Source: Lachnospiraceae bacterium
GTDB taxonomy: Bacteria; Bacillota; Clostridia; Lachnospirales; Lachnospiraceae
Length of the DNA: 64,000 bases
NCBI GenBank assembly: GCA_910575105.1
Contig: CAJTDK010000006.1
Location: 170,305 to 234,304 of the forward strand
Direction of reading: 5' to 3'
This document shows positions 48,693-57,645 of the stretch, piece by piece (position 1 is the first letter of the stretch; each line of letters opens with the position of its first letter). Made by a program: the position numbers and the translations under genes. The notes beneath the pieces are model-generated. The model worked only from the letters and a program-made list of their open reading frames with translations. It was not told the DNA's origin and did no database searches.

Positions 48693-49766
48693 CTATTTCA
48701 CAACTCCATTCTGCCATCTCAGTACCCGGCGTTTGATCAGATCCAGCGCCTTTGTCACCATCGTAAAGATAAAGCAGATGACAAACAGCGCCGCAAACAT
48801 CTTGTCATATGCCGTCCAGGATTTTGCCCAGTTCATGTACCAGCCAAGCCCCGCCTTGACACCCATCATCTCCGCGATCATGATAGCCACACAGGCGGAA
48901 CTCATGGCCTGCGTACAGCCCTGCAGAATCGAGGGCATAGCGTGGGGAATGGCCACCCGGAACACCAATTGTCTCGAACTTGCCCCCAGCGTCCTTGCCG
49001 CGTCAAAAAAATCTTTGTCCACATTAGATATACCTGTCATGGAAGCCACCGTCACCGCGAACCAGGATCCCAGCGCGATGATGAACACCGCCCCTTTAAA
49101 CAGGGAGGTCGCCACGACCATGACGATCGGAATCCAGGTCGAGGTCGGGATCGGCCCCAAAAATTTGATAACCGGATTCACCCAGTATCGCACTCTCTCT
49201 GAGTAACCGCAGGTGATACCCGTCACTAACCCGAGGAACACACCGATAAAATACCCGAGAAATAACAATCTAAGAGTATGAAGGGTACATGTGATCAGAT
49301 AGGCCCTGTCGATCCACGCAATATTGATGATGGCATTCATACATGGCACAAATGGCTGTGTCAGTATTCCTGTCTTAAGGGTCAGGTAATCATAACCCGC
49401 AAGCAGAAGGAACAGCGCCGAAAGAAGAGGCGCCCGGTAGCGGAGCATGTCCAAGACCGCCTTGTCCCCTCCCGCCTTCTTCACCACCGAATAGATAAAA
49501 TAAATCAGATATGCGCCGATCAGCACCACAAGAAACCCTACATAAGTATACGGGTTGTCATTGGAACCGCCGTTGGGGACCATCCAGTATTCCAGCATCG
49601 CCACTATCCCGCAGGCAAAAGGCAAAACCATGATCATCCAGTCCAATGCCTTCTGCCATCCGGTCTTCTTTTTCTCTTCCAGCTCTTTGAGCTGCTGCCT
49701 GGTCAGATGGCCAAGCTGATCCTTGTCTATACTGTTCTTCGTATTTGGGGAAATTTTCGCTGACAT
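48693..49766 (-). CDS. ABC importer permease (SsuC/TauC-like)
   Basis: A 357-residue membrane protein. A cytoplasmic head of about 45 charged residues (QLKELEEKKKTGWQKALDW) precedes two extra N-terminal helices and then the BPD-transport core with about six helices. The EAA loop is FFDAARTLGASSRQLVFRVAIPHAMPSI. The family is usually near 250 residues, so the N-terminal addition of about 100 residues is notable. The ATG at 49766 has AGGAGAG upstream. First gene of the operon. Confidence 0.9.
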   Translation of the reverse strand: MSAKISPNTKNSIDKDQLGHLTRQQLKELEEKKKTGWQKALDWMIMVLPFACGIVAMLEYWMVPNGGSNDNPYTYVGFLVVLIGAYLIYFIYSVVKKAGGDKAVLDMLRYRAPLLSALFLLLAGYDYLTLKTGILTQPFVPCMNAIINIAWIDRAYLITCTLHTLRLLFLGYFIGVFLGLVTGITCGYSERVRYWVNPVIKFLGPIPTSTWIPIVMVVATSLFKGAVFIIALGSWFAVTVASMTGISNVDKDFFDAARTLGASSRQLVFRVAIPHAMPSILQGCTQAMSSACVAIMIAEMMGVKAGLGWYMNWAKSWTAYDKMFAALFVICFIFTMVTKALDLIKRRVLRWQNGVVK

Positions 49767-49869
49767 AAACTCTCTCCTGAATATCTTCTTGTAAAAATAA
49801 TACAAACCTTCGGCGCAGTCCTATAGTAATCAACTGCATCAACGGTCTGTAAGTTCTTTTTATATCTGC

Positions 49870-49898
49870 AATATAAAAATACTTTTCCTGTAAGTCAA
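49870..49898 (-). promoter_or_regulatory. Promoter of the ABC importer operon
   Basis: TTGACT (49893-49898) and TATATT (49870-49875) on the minus strand, spacer 17, with about 95 bases to the ATG at 49766. The rest of the 314-base gap up to ackA holds a Fur-like box and the ackA terminator but no gene. Confidence 0.7.
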
Positions 49899-49928
49899 GT
49901 CTATCATAAGGACAGAGAAATGTTAAAT

Positions 49929-49943
49929 TGATAATAATAATCA
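49929..49943. promoter_or_regulatory. Fur-box-like site upstream of the ABC importer
   Basis: TGATAATAATAATCA matches the 7-1-7 Fur-family pattern TGATAAT-N-ATTATCA except at one position. It lies about 30 bases upstream of the importer -35 box. AT-rich palindromes of this kind arise by chance, so this is a lead only. Confidence 0.35.
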
Positions 49944-50020
49944 TTTTATGTATTTATAAACTTTTTCTATACCCCCATCGCTTTTTTGCAAATGGCTCCC
50001 TGCAGGAAATCTCACATCAA

Positions 50021-50050
50021 AAAACCTGCCGCATAACGCAGCAGGTTTTA
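50021..50050 (-). terminator. Terminator of ackA
   Basis: AAAACCTGC pairs with GCAGGTTTT across a 12-base loop. On the minus strand T residues continue (TTTTTT). It begins 31 bases after the ackA stop. Confidence 0.85.
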
Positions 50051-50080
50051 AACATTTATTTACTTCTCATACACAAACGA

Positions 50081-51271
50081 TTATACAAGTGCAACCGTCT
50101 CACGTGCAATAGCAAGCTCCTCGTTGGTCGGAATCACCATGACCTTAACCTTGGAGTCCGGTGTGGAGATCACGATCTCCTCGCCGCGTTTTCCGTTGGC
50201 TTCAGCGTCAAGTCCGATGCCAAGATATGTTAAGTATTCCATCACATTCGCGCGCACCGTACCGGAGTTCTCCCCGATTCCTGCCGTAAATGCGATCATG
50301 TCAACGCCGTTCATGGCTGCAGCATAGCTGCCCACATATTTTGCCACGCGGTAGCAAAATACAGAAAGAGCGATTGCCGCACATTTGTTGCCATTGTTCG
50401 CGCCTTCCTCCAGATCCCGGAAATCGCTGGAGAGGCCGTTGGAAAGTCCCTGTACACCAGATTTCTTATTCAGCATATTCATCAGGCCCGCGATATCAAG
50501 ACCCTCTTTTTTCGCGATGAACTCTAAGATCGCCGGATCGATATCGCCGGAGCGGGTTCCCATCACAAGACCCTCCAGAGGCGTAAGTCCCATAGAAGTG
50601 TCTACGGATTTCCCATTCTCAACTGCACAGATGCTGGCGCCGTTTCCAAGATGGCACACGATCGTTTTCATCTCGTCATACGGCTTTCCTGCAAGCTCCG
50701 CCGCTCTCTTTGACACAAAGCTGTGGCTTGTGCCGTGGAAGCCGTAGCGTCTTACTTTGTACTTGTCATAATACTCATACGGAAGTCCGTACATATATGC
50801 CTTCTCCGGCATCGTCTGATGGAATGCAGTATCAAATACAGCTACCATCGGTGTTCCCGGCATCAGTTTTTCACATGCGTTGATACCGATCAGGTTCGCC
50901 GGGTTATGAAGAGGCGCAAGGTCGTTGCACTCCTCGATGGCTTTCTTTACTTCGTCAGTGATGACTACGGAGCTTGCAAACTTCTCTCCGCCATGTACCA
51001 CGCGGTGTCCTACCGCTCCGATCTCGTCAAGGCTCTTTACCACGCCTGTCTCAGCGTCTGTCAGCGCGTCGATAACGAACTGGATCGCCTCGGTATGTGT
51101 CGGCATCGCCTTGTCCGATACAGCCTTGTCCCCACCTTCCGGCTGATAGGTAAGACGTCCGTCAATGCCGATCCTCTCGCAGAGACCCTTCGCCAGAACT
51201 TTCTCGGATTCTGAATTGATAAGCTGGAATTTCAGGGATGAACTTCCGCAGTTGATAACTAATACATTCAT
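50081..51271 (-). CDS. ackA: Acetate kinase
   Basis: A 396-residue ASKHA enzyme making acetate and ATP from acetyl phosphate. The motifs [15 protein letters not shown] at the start, [30 protein letters not shown] and the GDIDPAIL segment are diagnostic. It follows pta in the classic acetate-forming pair, but 188 bases separate the genes and contain the duplicated 75-nt element. Ribosome site AGAGAGG. Confidence 0.97.
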   Translation of the reverse strand: MNVLVINCGSSSLKFQLINSESEKVLAKGLCERIGIDGRLTYQPEGGDKAVSDKAMPTHTEAIQFVIDALTDAETGVVKSLDEIGAVGHRVVHGGEKFASSVVITDEVKKAIEECNDLAPLHNPANLIGINACEKLMPGTPMVAVFDTAFHQTMPEKAYMYGLPYEYYDKYKVRRYGFHGTSHSFVSKRAAELAGKPYDEMKTIVCHLGNGASICAVENGKSVDTSMGLTPLEGLVMGTRSGDIDPAILEFIAKKEGLDIAGLMNMLNKKSGVQGLSNGLSSDFRDLEEGANNGNKCAAIALSVFCYRVAKYVGSYAAAMNGVDMIAFTAGIGENSGTVRANVMEYLTYLGIGLDAEANGKRGEEIVISTPDSKVKVMVIPTNEELAIARETVALV

Positions 51272-51297
51272 GTTCTTTTACCTCTCTACTAAAAATT

Positions 51298-51462
51298 TTA
51301 TGGTAGTTCCAACTGCTTTCGCAGCCGGAACAAGCTTCACACTAGGCTCGGGAAAACCTCGCCAAGTGTTCAATGTTTCGCTAAACCTTATGGTAGTTCC
51401 AACTGCTTTCGCAGCCGGAACAAGCTTCACACTAGGCTCGGGAAAACCTCGCCAAGTGTTCA
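51298..51462 (-). repeat. Two identical 75-nt structured units between pta and ackA
   Basis: Units at 51298-51372 and 51388-51462 are identical over 75 bases and start 90 bases apart. On the minus (transcribed) strand each unit can form GTTCCGGCTGC-GAAA-GCAGTTGGAAC, an 11-bp stem (two G-U pairs) capped by a GNRA tetraloop. It is preceded by a weaker stem with CACT/AGTG, GGC/GCC and GG/CC pairs. The upstream unit begins with the pta stop codon TGA. No T-tract follows, so these are not ordinary terminators. They may be a structured intercistronic RNA, an mRNA processing or stability element, or a mobile mini-repeat. Confidence 0.85.
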
Positions 51463-52464
51463 GCTTTTCTGCGCCATACACTGTACGGCTGTGATCGCTA
51501 CTACGCCTTCGATGTCCGCTGCGCTGCATCCGCGGGACAGGTCGTTGACTGGAGCGGCGATACCCTGGGTAAGCGGGCCGTAGGCTTCTGCCTTTGCCAG
51601 TCTCTGAACCAGCTTGTAGCCGATATTTCCTGCGTCCAGATCCGGGAATACCAGTACGTTTGCCTTTCCTGCAACTGGGCTTCCCGGTGCCTTGGACTGA
51701 CCGATCTCTGGCACGATCGCTGCGTCAAGCTGGAATTCGCCGTCGAGCATCAGCCCTTCTGGCGCGTTCTCCTTTGCGATGCGCGTAGCCTCAACAACCT
51801 TGTCCACGTCCGCATGCTTTGCGCTTCCCTTTGTAGAGTGGGAAAGCATCGCTACTACCGGCTCTTTTCCCGTAAGCGCCCTGAAGGAATCCGCGGAGGA
51901 AAGGGCGATTGCCGCTAACTTCTCCGGGTCAGGATTCTGCTCAAGGCCGGAATCCGCAAAGACAAAGGTCCCGTCTGCTCCCATATCGCAGTCCGGCACT
52001 ACCATTACGAAAAACGCAGATACAAGCTTCGTGCCTGGCTTGGTCTTAAGGATCTGCAGGCACGGCCTTAAGGTGTCCGCTGTAGAGTGGCAAGCGCCGC
52101 TCACCATACCGTCGGCATCCTTCATCTTCACCATCATCACGCCGTAGTACAGATAGTTGTTAAGAAGAAGCTCCCTAGCCTGCTCCTCAGTCATGCCCTT
52201 CTTCTGGCGCAGCTCCACAAGCTTTGCGATATACTCTTCCGTCTTCGGGTCCGTTGCCGGATCCACGATCTTCGCGCCGCTGATATCGAAGCCTCCCTTG
52301 TTCTTTGCAATCTCCTCCTCGCTGCCCACAAGGATAAGGTTGGCAGTGCCCTCTTTTAACACAGCCTCTGCAGCCTCATAAGTCCTGATGTCCTCAGTCT
52401 CCGGAAGGACGATTGTCTGTTTGCATGTCTTTGCTTTTGCTTTGATTTCATCTATAAATCCCAT
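51460..52464 (-). CDS. pta: Phosphate acetyltransferase
   Basis: A 334-residue enzyme exchanging CoA of acetyl-CoA for phosphate, feeding AckA. The sequence QTIVLPETEDIRTYEAAEAVL near the start, MVSGACHSTADTLRPCLQI in the middle, and SPVAGKANVLVFPDLDAGNIGYKL near the end are typical of the short Pta class. The ATG at 52464 has AAAGGAG upstream; a seven-codon extension is unlikely. The stop codon is the first three bases of the adjoining 75-nt repeat. Confidence 0.96.
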   Translation of the reverse strand: MGFIDEIKAKAKTCKQTIVLPETEDIRTYEAAEAVLKEGTANLILVGSEEEIAKNKGGFDISGAKIVDPATDPKTEEYIAKLVELRQKKGMTEEQARELLLNNYLYYGVMMVKMKDADGMVSGACHSTADTLRPCLQILKTKPGTKLVSAFFVMVVPDCDMGADGTFVFADSGLEQNPDPEKLAAIALSSADSFRALTGKEPVVAMLSHSTKGSAKHADVDKVVEATRIAKENAPEGLMLDGEFQLDAAIVPEIGQSKAPGSPVAGKANVLVFPDLDAGNIGYKLVQRLAKAEAYGPLTQGIAAPVNDLSRGCSAADIEGVVAITAVQCMAQKS

Positions 52465-52503
52465 GATATATAGACTCCTTTCCATTTATTCTCAGATATT
52501 TCT

Positions 52504-52532
52504 ATTATAATACAAAGAAACCTTGCGGACAA
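52504..52532 (-). promoter_or_regulatory. Promoter of pta-ackA
   Basis: TTGTCC (52527-52532) and TATAAT (52504-52509) on the minus strand, spacer 17, about 40 bases before the pta ATG. Confidence 0.7.
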
Positions 52533-52571
52533 GGTCTCTTTGTGTCTATTTTTTCGTACATGCCATTGCAG

Positions 52572-52703
52572 GGTTATTGTTCACGCCGCAACGATTCGTA
52601 GCGGCATTTCTAAGTTTGCTGCGCAAAAGCCGCCCCACACTCCTGTATCATGTTATTACGGAATGCTCAGCCCATGCGCATTCCTGACCCATGGACAGTA
52701 ACC
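52572..52703. repeat. Dispersed intergenic repeat, copy A
   Basis: About 130 bases between mgtE and pta. The ends are inverted (GGTTATTGTTCACG and the reverse complement GGTTACTGTCCATGGG). An internal GCGGC..GCCGC hairpin contains TTGCTGCGCAAAAGCCGCC. It matches copy B (54339-54457) over about 100 bases at roughly 80 percent by eye. It carries no convincing gene. Confidence 0.8.
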
Positions 52704-52752
52704 AAAACTCCAGTCAACACCGCCTCCGGCAACGGGATTTTGGCACCTGCTC

Positions 52753-54195
52753 CTACTGCAAACGGAACACTCCGCTGATTATGGCAAAATACACGCTGAT
52801 CGTACTGATATCCACCAGCGTGGAAATCAGCGGCGTCGCCATGATCGCCGGGTCAAGCCCTACCCTTTTTGCGAGCAGCGGCAGAGTACAGCCAACGATC
52901 TTCGCGATCAGCACCGTACACGCCATCGTCGCGCCGATGGTAAAAGCCAGCAGGATATCCCCCTGCCCCATCAGAAGGATGCGGGTGCCGTTGACCACCG
53001 CCAGGATCATGCTGACGCAGACCGCCACCCGCATCTCCTTCCAGATGACTCTCAAAAGATCTCCGAACTCGATCTCTCCCACCGCAAGGCCGCGGATGAC
53101 AAGGGACGAGCTCTGGGAGCCGCAGTTCCCCCCGGTTCCGGTCAGCATGGGCACAAATCCGGTTAGCTGCGGCATCACTGAGATCGCCTCATCATAGCTG
53201 TTCATGATCATCTGAGTCACCGTAGCGGAAAGCATCAGGAATAAGAGCCAGGGTATCCTGCTCTTCACATGCTCAAAAACTGTCGTCCCGAAATAAGACT
53301 CGTCATTAGGATTTACACCGGCCATGATGCGGATATCCTCTGTCTCCTCCTCCTGCAGGACGATCATCGCATCGTCAACGGTGACGATCCCCACCATGCA
53401 GTGCTCGTGATCCACGATCGGCAGCGCGATCAGACCATATTTCATAATGGTCCTGGCAACCTCCTCCTGATCGTCCGTCGTCTGGGCATAAAGCATGTTC
53501 GTGTCCATGATCTCCTCGATCATTCTGGACTCGCCCGTTGTCAGAAGTTCCTTGATATCCACTACGCCGATGAGCTGCTTTTTCTCCGTCACATAGCAGG
53601 TATAGATCGTCTCCCGGTTAAGCCCCACCTGGCGGATCTTCAAGATAGCGTCCTCCACCGTCATCTCCTTATTGAGTGCGATGTAATCCACATTCATGAC
53701 GCTCCCGGCGCTGTCCTCGGGGTACTGTAAAAGCTGGTTGATTCTCTCCCGCTTCTCCTCGTTGGTCACAAGCAGCAGACGGTCCACTACATTGGCCGGC
53801 ATCTCCTCCAGCACGTCGACCGTATCGTCAAGATACATCTCCTCCATGACCTCCTCAAGCTCCGAGTCCGTCAGCGCATTGATGAGCACCTCCCGAAGAT
53901 CGCTGTTCATATAGGAAAATGTCTCCGCCGCCTCTTCCTTTACCAGCAGCCGGAAAATGAGCACCAACTGTTTCTCATTCACATCCTCCAGAATATCTGC
54001 AAGGTCAACGGGGTACATATTATTCTCCAGCTCTTCCTTCAGCTCCTTGAACTGCCGCTTTTCCAGCATTTCCTGAATACGCTCGATCGTCAGTTCCTCG
54101 CGCTCTTCGGCGTAATCATGGTCTGTCCCGCCCTGGGCGGTCACGCCACCCCACTCTTTAACGCTGACATCTCTAAACTCATGATTTGAACTCAA
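52753..54195 (-). CDS. mgtE: Magnesium transporter MgtE
   Basis: A 480-residue magnesium channel/transporter. The N-terminal helical MgtE_N domain is followed by a CBS pair (residues about 165-285; SAGSVMNVDYIALNKEMTVE, HCMVGIVTVDDAMIVLQEE) and five C-terminal membrane helices with FVPMLTGTGGNCGSQSSSLV, the conserved selectivity region. The start is a TTG (54193-54195) with AAGGAGG eight bases upstream; no ATG fits. No M-box riboswitch was recognised upstream; a weak promoter (TTTAGA-17-TAAAAT) may lie near 54260. Confidence 0.93.
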   Translation of the reverse strand: MSSNHEFRDVSVKEWGGVTAQGGTDHDYAEEREELTIERIQEMLEKRQFKELKEELENNMYPVDLADILEDVNEKQLVLIFRLLVKEEAAETFSYMNSDLREVLINALTDSELEEVMEEMYLDDTVDVLEEMPANVVDRLLLVTNEEKRERINQLLQYPEDSAGSVMNVDYIALNKEMTVEDAILKIRQVGLNRETIYTCYVTEKKQLIGVVDIKELLTTGESRMIEEIMDTNMLYAQTTDDQEEVARTIMKYGLIALPIVDHEHCMVGIVTVDDAMIVLQEEETEDIRIMAGVNPNDESYFGTTVFEHVKSRIPWLLFLMLSATVTQMIMNSYDEAISVMPQLTGFVPMLTGTGGNCGSQSSSLVIRGLAVGEIEFGDLLRVIWKEMRVAVCVSMILAVVNGTRILLMGQGDILLAFTIGATMACTVLIAKIVGCTLPLLAKRVGLDPAIMATPLISTLVDISTISVYFAIISGVFRLQ

Positions 54196-54338
54196 ACCTC
54201 CCCCCTCCTTCCTTGCTTACTCTATCAATTGCAACCGGGTTCGCTGTAATTTTATCCTTTTCTAGTGCATATCTAAAATTCACGACCATATAAAAAGCTC
54301 CGCCCAGGCTGCTGCCTCTGTGGACATTAGCCCATCCA

Positions 54339-54457
54339 GATTGCTATTCGTGGCGGCATTCCGAGTTTTGCTGCGCAAAAGCCGCCCCTCACTCCTGTAT
54401 CATGCTCTTACGGAACGTGCAGTCAGTGCGCATTCCTGACCCGTGAGCAATAACGTC
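54339..54457. repeat. Dispersed intergenic repeat, copy B
   Basis: Lies between mgtE and tmcAL. It shares with copy A the core GCTGCGCAAAAGCCGCCCC, then CACTCCTGTATCATG, and GCGCATTCCTGACCC. The ends are GATTGCTATTCGTGG and the reverse complement GGACGTTATTGCTCACGG. Together with the tmcAL promoter it fills the 367-base gap; no gene is seen. Confidence 0.8.
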
Positions 54458-54493
54458 CATTCAGGCCTTCAGGCTCTGGTGCTGATATATGAT

Positions 54494-54522
54494 TTGCGAA
54501 CCCCGTCAAGATATAGTATAAT
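54494..54522 (+). promoter_or_regulatory. Promoter of tmcAL
   Basis: TTGCGA (54494-54499) and a perfect TATAAT (54517-54522), spacer 17, about 40 bases before the ATG at 54563. Confidence 0.7.
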
Positions 54523-54562
54523 CAATTTCAGATGAATATACAAGTTATTGAAGGAGATTCCC

Positions 54563-55864
54563 ATGAAAATTGTCGGATTGATCGCAGAATACAACCCCTT
54601 TCACAACGGGCATTTGTATCATATCAGAAAAGCGAAGGAGATCACCGGGGCTGATGCGGTGATCGTTGTCATGAGCGGAGATTTTGTCCAGCGGGGCGCT
54701 CCCGCCATCATGCCAAAGCATATCCGTGCGGAGGTAGCCTTAGAGGCAGGCGTTCCCCTGGTTCTGGAACTGCCCGTCTGTTTCTCCACCGGCAGTGCAG
54801 AATATTTTGCCGAAGGAGCCGTCTCCCTCTTCGAACACCTTGGCTGCGTGGACTCCATCTGCTTTGGGAGCGAATGCGGGGAATATGATACCCTCGAAAG
54901 GATCGCCCGCGTCATGACAGAAGAGCCGGAAAAATACAGGGAACTGCTGAGACATTTCCTGTCCCAGGGGACTTCCTTTCCTCTGGCCCGCCAGTGGGCG
55001 CTGCAGGAATATTTTCACGACGAAAGATTAACTAAAGTATTGGAGCAGCCCAACAACATCTTAGGCATCGAATACATCAAGGCGCTTCACCGGCGAAAAA
55101 GCTGCATGAAGGCATATACCATCAAGCGCATCGTCTCCGACTACCACGATGACTGCTTAACTTCCGGCTACAGCTCCGCCTCCGCCATACGGAAGCTTTT
55201 AGCCCATGCGGGGCACTCCATCCACCTTGAAGACAGCGGACGAGAAGGCTTCGGCATGTTTGACGAACCAAACCTTTCTGAAGTCCTGATGCGCCTTGAG
55301 CGGGAGGTGCCAAAAAGCTGCATCCGGTTCCTGGAAGAGACCCACCATATCCGCTACCCGGTCTATGCCAACGACTTTTCCGTGCTGCTTGGCTACCGGC
55401 TTCTGACGGAGACACGGGAATCTCTGACGGAATACCTGGATATAAACGGGGAGCTGGCCAACCGGATCATGAACCACGCAGACCAGTTAGTCACCATCGA
55501 CCAGTTCTGTCAGTTTTTAAAAACAAAAGATATGACCTACTCCCGCATCAGCCGGTGCCTGTTCCATATCCTTCTGGATATCCGTAAAGAGCACATGGAA
55601 GACTACCGGCATAACGGCTGCTGCCAGTATGCCCGGGTGCTCGGCTTCCGCAAGGACGCACAGAAGCTTCTGTCCTGCATAAAGAAATACAGCGATACGC
55701 CGCTCATTACCAAGCTTTCCCACGCAGACGCACTCTCGGATACCGGGCAGCGGATGATCGCGGGGGATATCTTCGCGGCGGATCTTTATGAGCGGATCGT
55801 AACGGAGAAATATAAAGAGCCGTTTATCAACGAATATACGCAGCAAGTCGTCGTGATACGGTAG
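54563..55864 (+). CDS. tmcAL: tRNA(Met) cytidine acetate ligase
   Basis: A 433-residue HIGH-type nucleotidyltransferase (YlbM/TmcAL family) that activates acetate with ATP and acetylates the wobble cytidine of elongator tRNA-Met. The start IVGLIAEYNPFHNGHLYHI carries the HNGH motif, and VVMSGDFVQRGAPAIMPKH is the next conserved block. The ATG at 54563 has GAAGGAG; five extra codons upstream are possible. It is followed after 20 bases by the response regulator gene. The presence of pta-ackA nearby may be coincidental. Confidence 0.92.
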   Translation: MKIVGLIAEYNPFHNGHLYHIRKAKEITGADAVIVVMSGDFVQRGAPAIMPKHIRAEVALEAGVPLVLELPVCFSTGSAEYFAEGAVSLFEHLGCVDSICFGSECGEYDTLERIARVMTEEPEKYRELLRHFLSQGTSFPLARQWALQEYFHDERLTKVLEQPNNILGIEYIKALHRRKSCMKAYTIKRIVSDYHDDCLTSGYSSASAIRKLLAHAGHSIHLEDSGREGFGMFDEPNLSEVLMRLEREVPKSCIRFLEETHHIRYPVYANDFSVLLGYRLLTETRESLTEYLDINGELANRIMNHADQLVTIDQFCQFLKTKDMTYSRISRCLFHILLDIRKEHMEDYRHNGCCQYARVLGFRKDAQKLLSCIKKYSDTPLITKLSHADALSDTGQRMIAGDIFAADLYERIVTEKYKEPFINEYTQQVVVIR

Positions 55865-55884
55865 ACTCGCAGGAGGATTTTGCA

Positions 55885-56571
55885 ATGAACAGTATTTTAA
55901 TCGTCGAGGATGATCTTGCCCTGAGTTCGGGGCTTTGTTTTGAACTGGATACGGACGGGTATCTGACTTCGGCGGCCTATACCCTTAAGAAGGCAAGGCA
56001 GCTTCTGAAGGAGGGAAGGTTCCAGCTCGTCCTTCTGGACGTGAATCTCCCTGACGGGAGCGGGTTTGATTTTTGCAGGGAGATCAAGGCAGGATATCCG
56101 GCCCTTCCGGTAATCTTTCTGACTGCCAATGACATGGAGCAGGATGTCATCAATGGATTCGATCTTGGGGCGGACGACTATATCACCAAGCCCTTCCACA
56201 CCCAGATCTTAAAGCGGCGCATCGAGGTAGCGCTGCGGCGGGGAGGCTCCGGCCCTGGGGCATCCGGCGGCTATGACGACGGCTGGCTGCGTCTTGATCT
56301 TGCTGCCCTTACGGCATCCCGGGGCGGGGAAACCCTTTCCATCACCCCCAATGAATATAAGCTCCTCCGGTTTCTCACTGCCAATGCCGGAAACCTTGTG
56401 ACGCGCAGGCTCCTGCTGGAAAAGCTCTGGGACTGCGACGGCAATTTTATCGACGACCACACCCTGACCGTCACCATGAACCGGCTGCGGGGAAAGATTG
56501 AAGATGAAAGCCATTCTTACATACAGACCGTGCGGGGGATGGGCTATATCTGGACAGGAGAAGAGCGATGA
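55885..56571 (+). CDS. OmpR-family response regulator
   Basis: A 228-residue regulator. The receiver has the phosphoacceptor Asp52 in LVLLDVNLPDGSGFDF, the switch Thr in PVIFLTANDMEQD and Lys in DYITKPFH. The winged-helix DNA-binding domain ends with HTLTVTMNRLRGKIEDE and YIQTVRGMGYIW. The ribosome site is AGGAGG. It overlaps the kinase gene by four bases. The arrangement RR-HK-ABC ATPase resembles BceRS-type peptide-antibiotic sensing modules. Confidence 0.94.
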   Translation: MNSILIVEDDLALSSGLCFELDTDGYLTSAAYTLKKARQLLKEGRFQLVLLDVNLPDGSGFDFCREIKAGYPALPVIFLTANDMEQDVINGFDLGADDYITKPFHTQILKRRIEVALRRGGSGPGASGGYDDGWLRLDLAALTASRGGETLSITPNEYKLLRFLTANAGNLVTRRLLLEKLWDCDGNFIDDHTLTVTMNRLRGKIEDESHSYIQTVRGMGYIWTGEER

Positions 56572-57590
56572 GAAGATCAGTTGCAGCGCACCTGCCTTAT
56601 AAGCACATTTCCCTGGCCGCGGCAGTCCTGCTCCTCCTCGTCGGTCTTGTGTGGGACGCGCTTTCGCCCCTCCTTGTCCGAACCCTGCTGCTTATATCCG
56701 GCGTCCTCGTCCTCCTTGCCTCCCTTCTTTGGGAAAAACAGATGCTCCGCCGCCAGTCTGACCTGGCCAATGCTGTCTGCGAGACCATCGATGCCCTGAT
56801 GGACGGACAGCAGCCGGAAAATTACCGGCCCTACGAGGAGTCCGATCTCTCAAAGATTCAAAGCCGCCTTCTTGTTTATTACGACCGGATGATGGAAGCA
56901 AGATCGGCAAGCGAAGAAGACCGGCAGCTCATTCAGGAGCTGGTCAGCGACATCTCCCATCAGGTTAAGACGCCCATGGCCAATATCCGGATGTTCGCAG
57001 ATCTCCTGGAAAAGCCGCAGCTAACCGCAGAAAAGCGCGCAGAATTCTCAGGCACCATGTCGGCCCAGATCAACAAGCTGGACTTCCTGCTGGCGTCCCT
57101 CATCAAGATGTCCCGGCTGGAGACCGGAACTTTTGTGCTCCATATGGAAGATAATCATCTGTATGATACAATCGCGCAGGCAGTCGGCACCATTTTCGCA
57201 AAGGCGGACCAGAAAAACATCCAGATCGAAGTGGACTGCGAAAGCACGGTCACCGTCCAGCACGACGGGAAGTGGACGGCCGAGGCGCTGGAAAATATTC
57301 TGGACAATGCGGTAAAATACACTCCTGCCGGCGGAAAGATCAGCATAAGCGTCCGGCCGTGGCAGTTTTACACCCGCATAGACATCACGGACACAGGGAT
57401 CGGGGTACCTTCGGAGCATTACCACGACGTATTCCGAAGGTTCTACCGCACCCAGGAAACGGCCATGGAGGAAGGGGTTGGGCTTGGCCTTTATCTGGCC
57501 CGCAGCATCATCACCCGGCAGAAAGGATACATCAGTGTGAAGTCAGAAGTAGGGAAGGGAACTACATTTTCCGTGTTTTTGCTGAGCTGA
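56568..57590 (+). CDS. Sensor histidine kinase
   Basis: A 340-residue membrane kinase. Two closely spaced helices near residues 12-55 with almost no extracellular loop are typical of intramembrane-sensing kinases. The phosphorylated His131 is in ELVSDISHQVKTPMANIRMF. The ATP-binding domain has ENILDNAVKYTPAGGKI (N box), DTGIGVPSEHY (G1) and GVGLGLYLARSII (G2). Intramembrane-sensing kinases usually depend on an ABC permease as the sensor, which is missing here. Confidence 0.93.
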   Translation: MRRSVAAHLPYKHISLAAAVLLLLVGLVWDALSPLLVRTLLLISGVLVLLASLLWEKQMLRRQSDLANAVCETIDALMDGQQPENYRPYEESDLSKIQSRLLVYYDRMMEARSASEEDRQLIQELVSDISHQVKTPMANIRMFADLLEKPQLTAEKRAEFSGTMSAQINKLDFLLASLIKMSRLETGTFVLHMEDNHLYDTIAQAVGTIFAKADQKNIQIEVDCESTVTVQHDGKWTAEALENILDNAVKYTPAGGKISISVRPWQFYTRIDITDTGIGVPSEHYHDVFRRFYRTQETAMEEGVGLGLYLARSIITRQKGYISVKSEVGKGTTFSVFLLS

Positions 57591-57645
57591 CACGGTTTTT
57601 TAGAAACGGCATCTCAGGCCATAAAATATAGCTAAGGAAAAAACT

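Noticed and set aside
49929..49943. Treating the TGATAATAATAATCA site as a definite Fur operator.
   Set aside because: One mismatch in an AT-rich gap and no iron-related gene downstream; kept only as a weak regulatory candidate.
51278..51529. An 83-codon minus-strand frame containing a duplicated peptide (LNTWRGFPEPSVKLVPAAKA) across the 75-nt repeats.
   Set aside because: It overlaps the end of pta in another frame, has no ribosome site, and the repetition is explained by the duplicated DNA; the RNA hairpin is the better reading.
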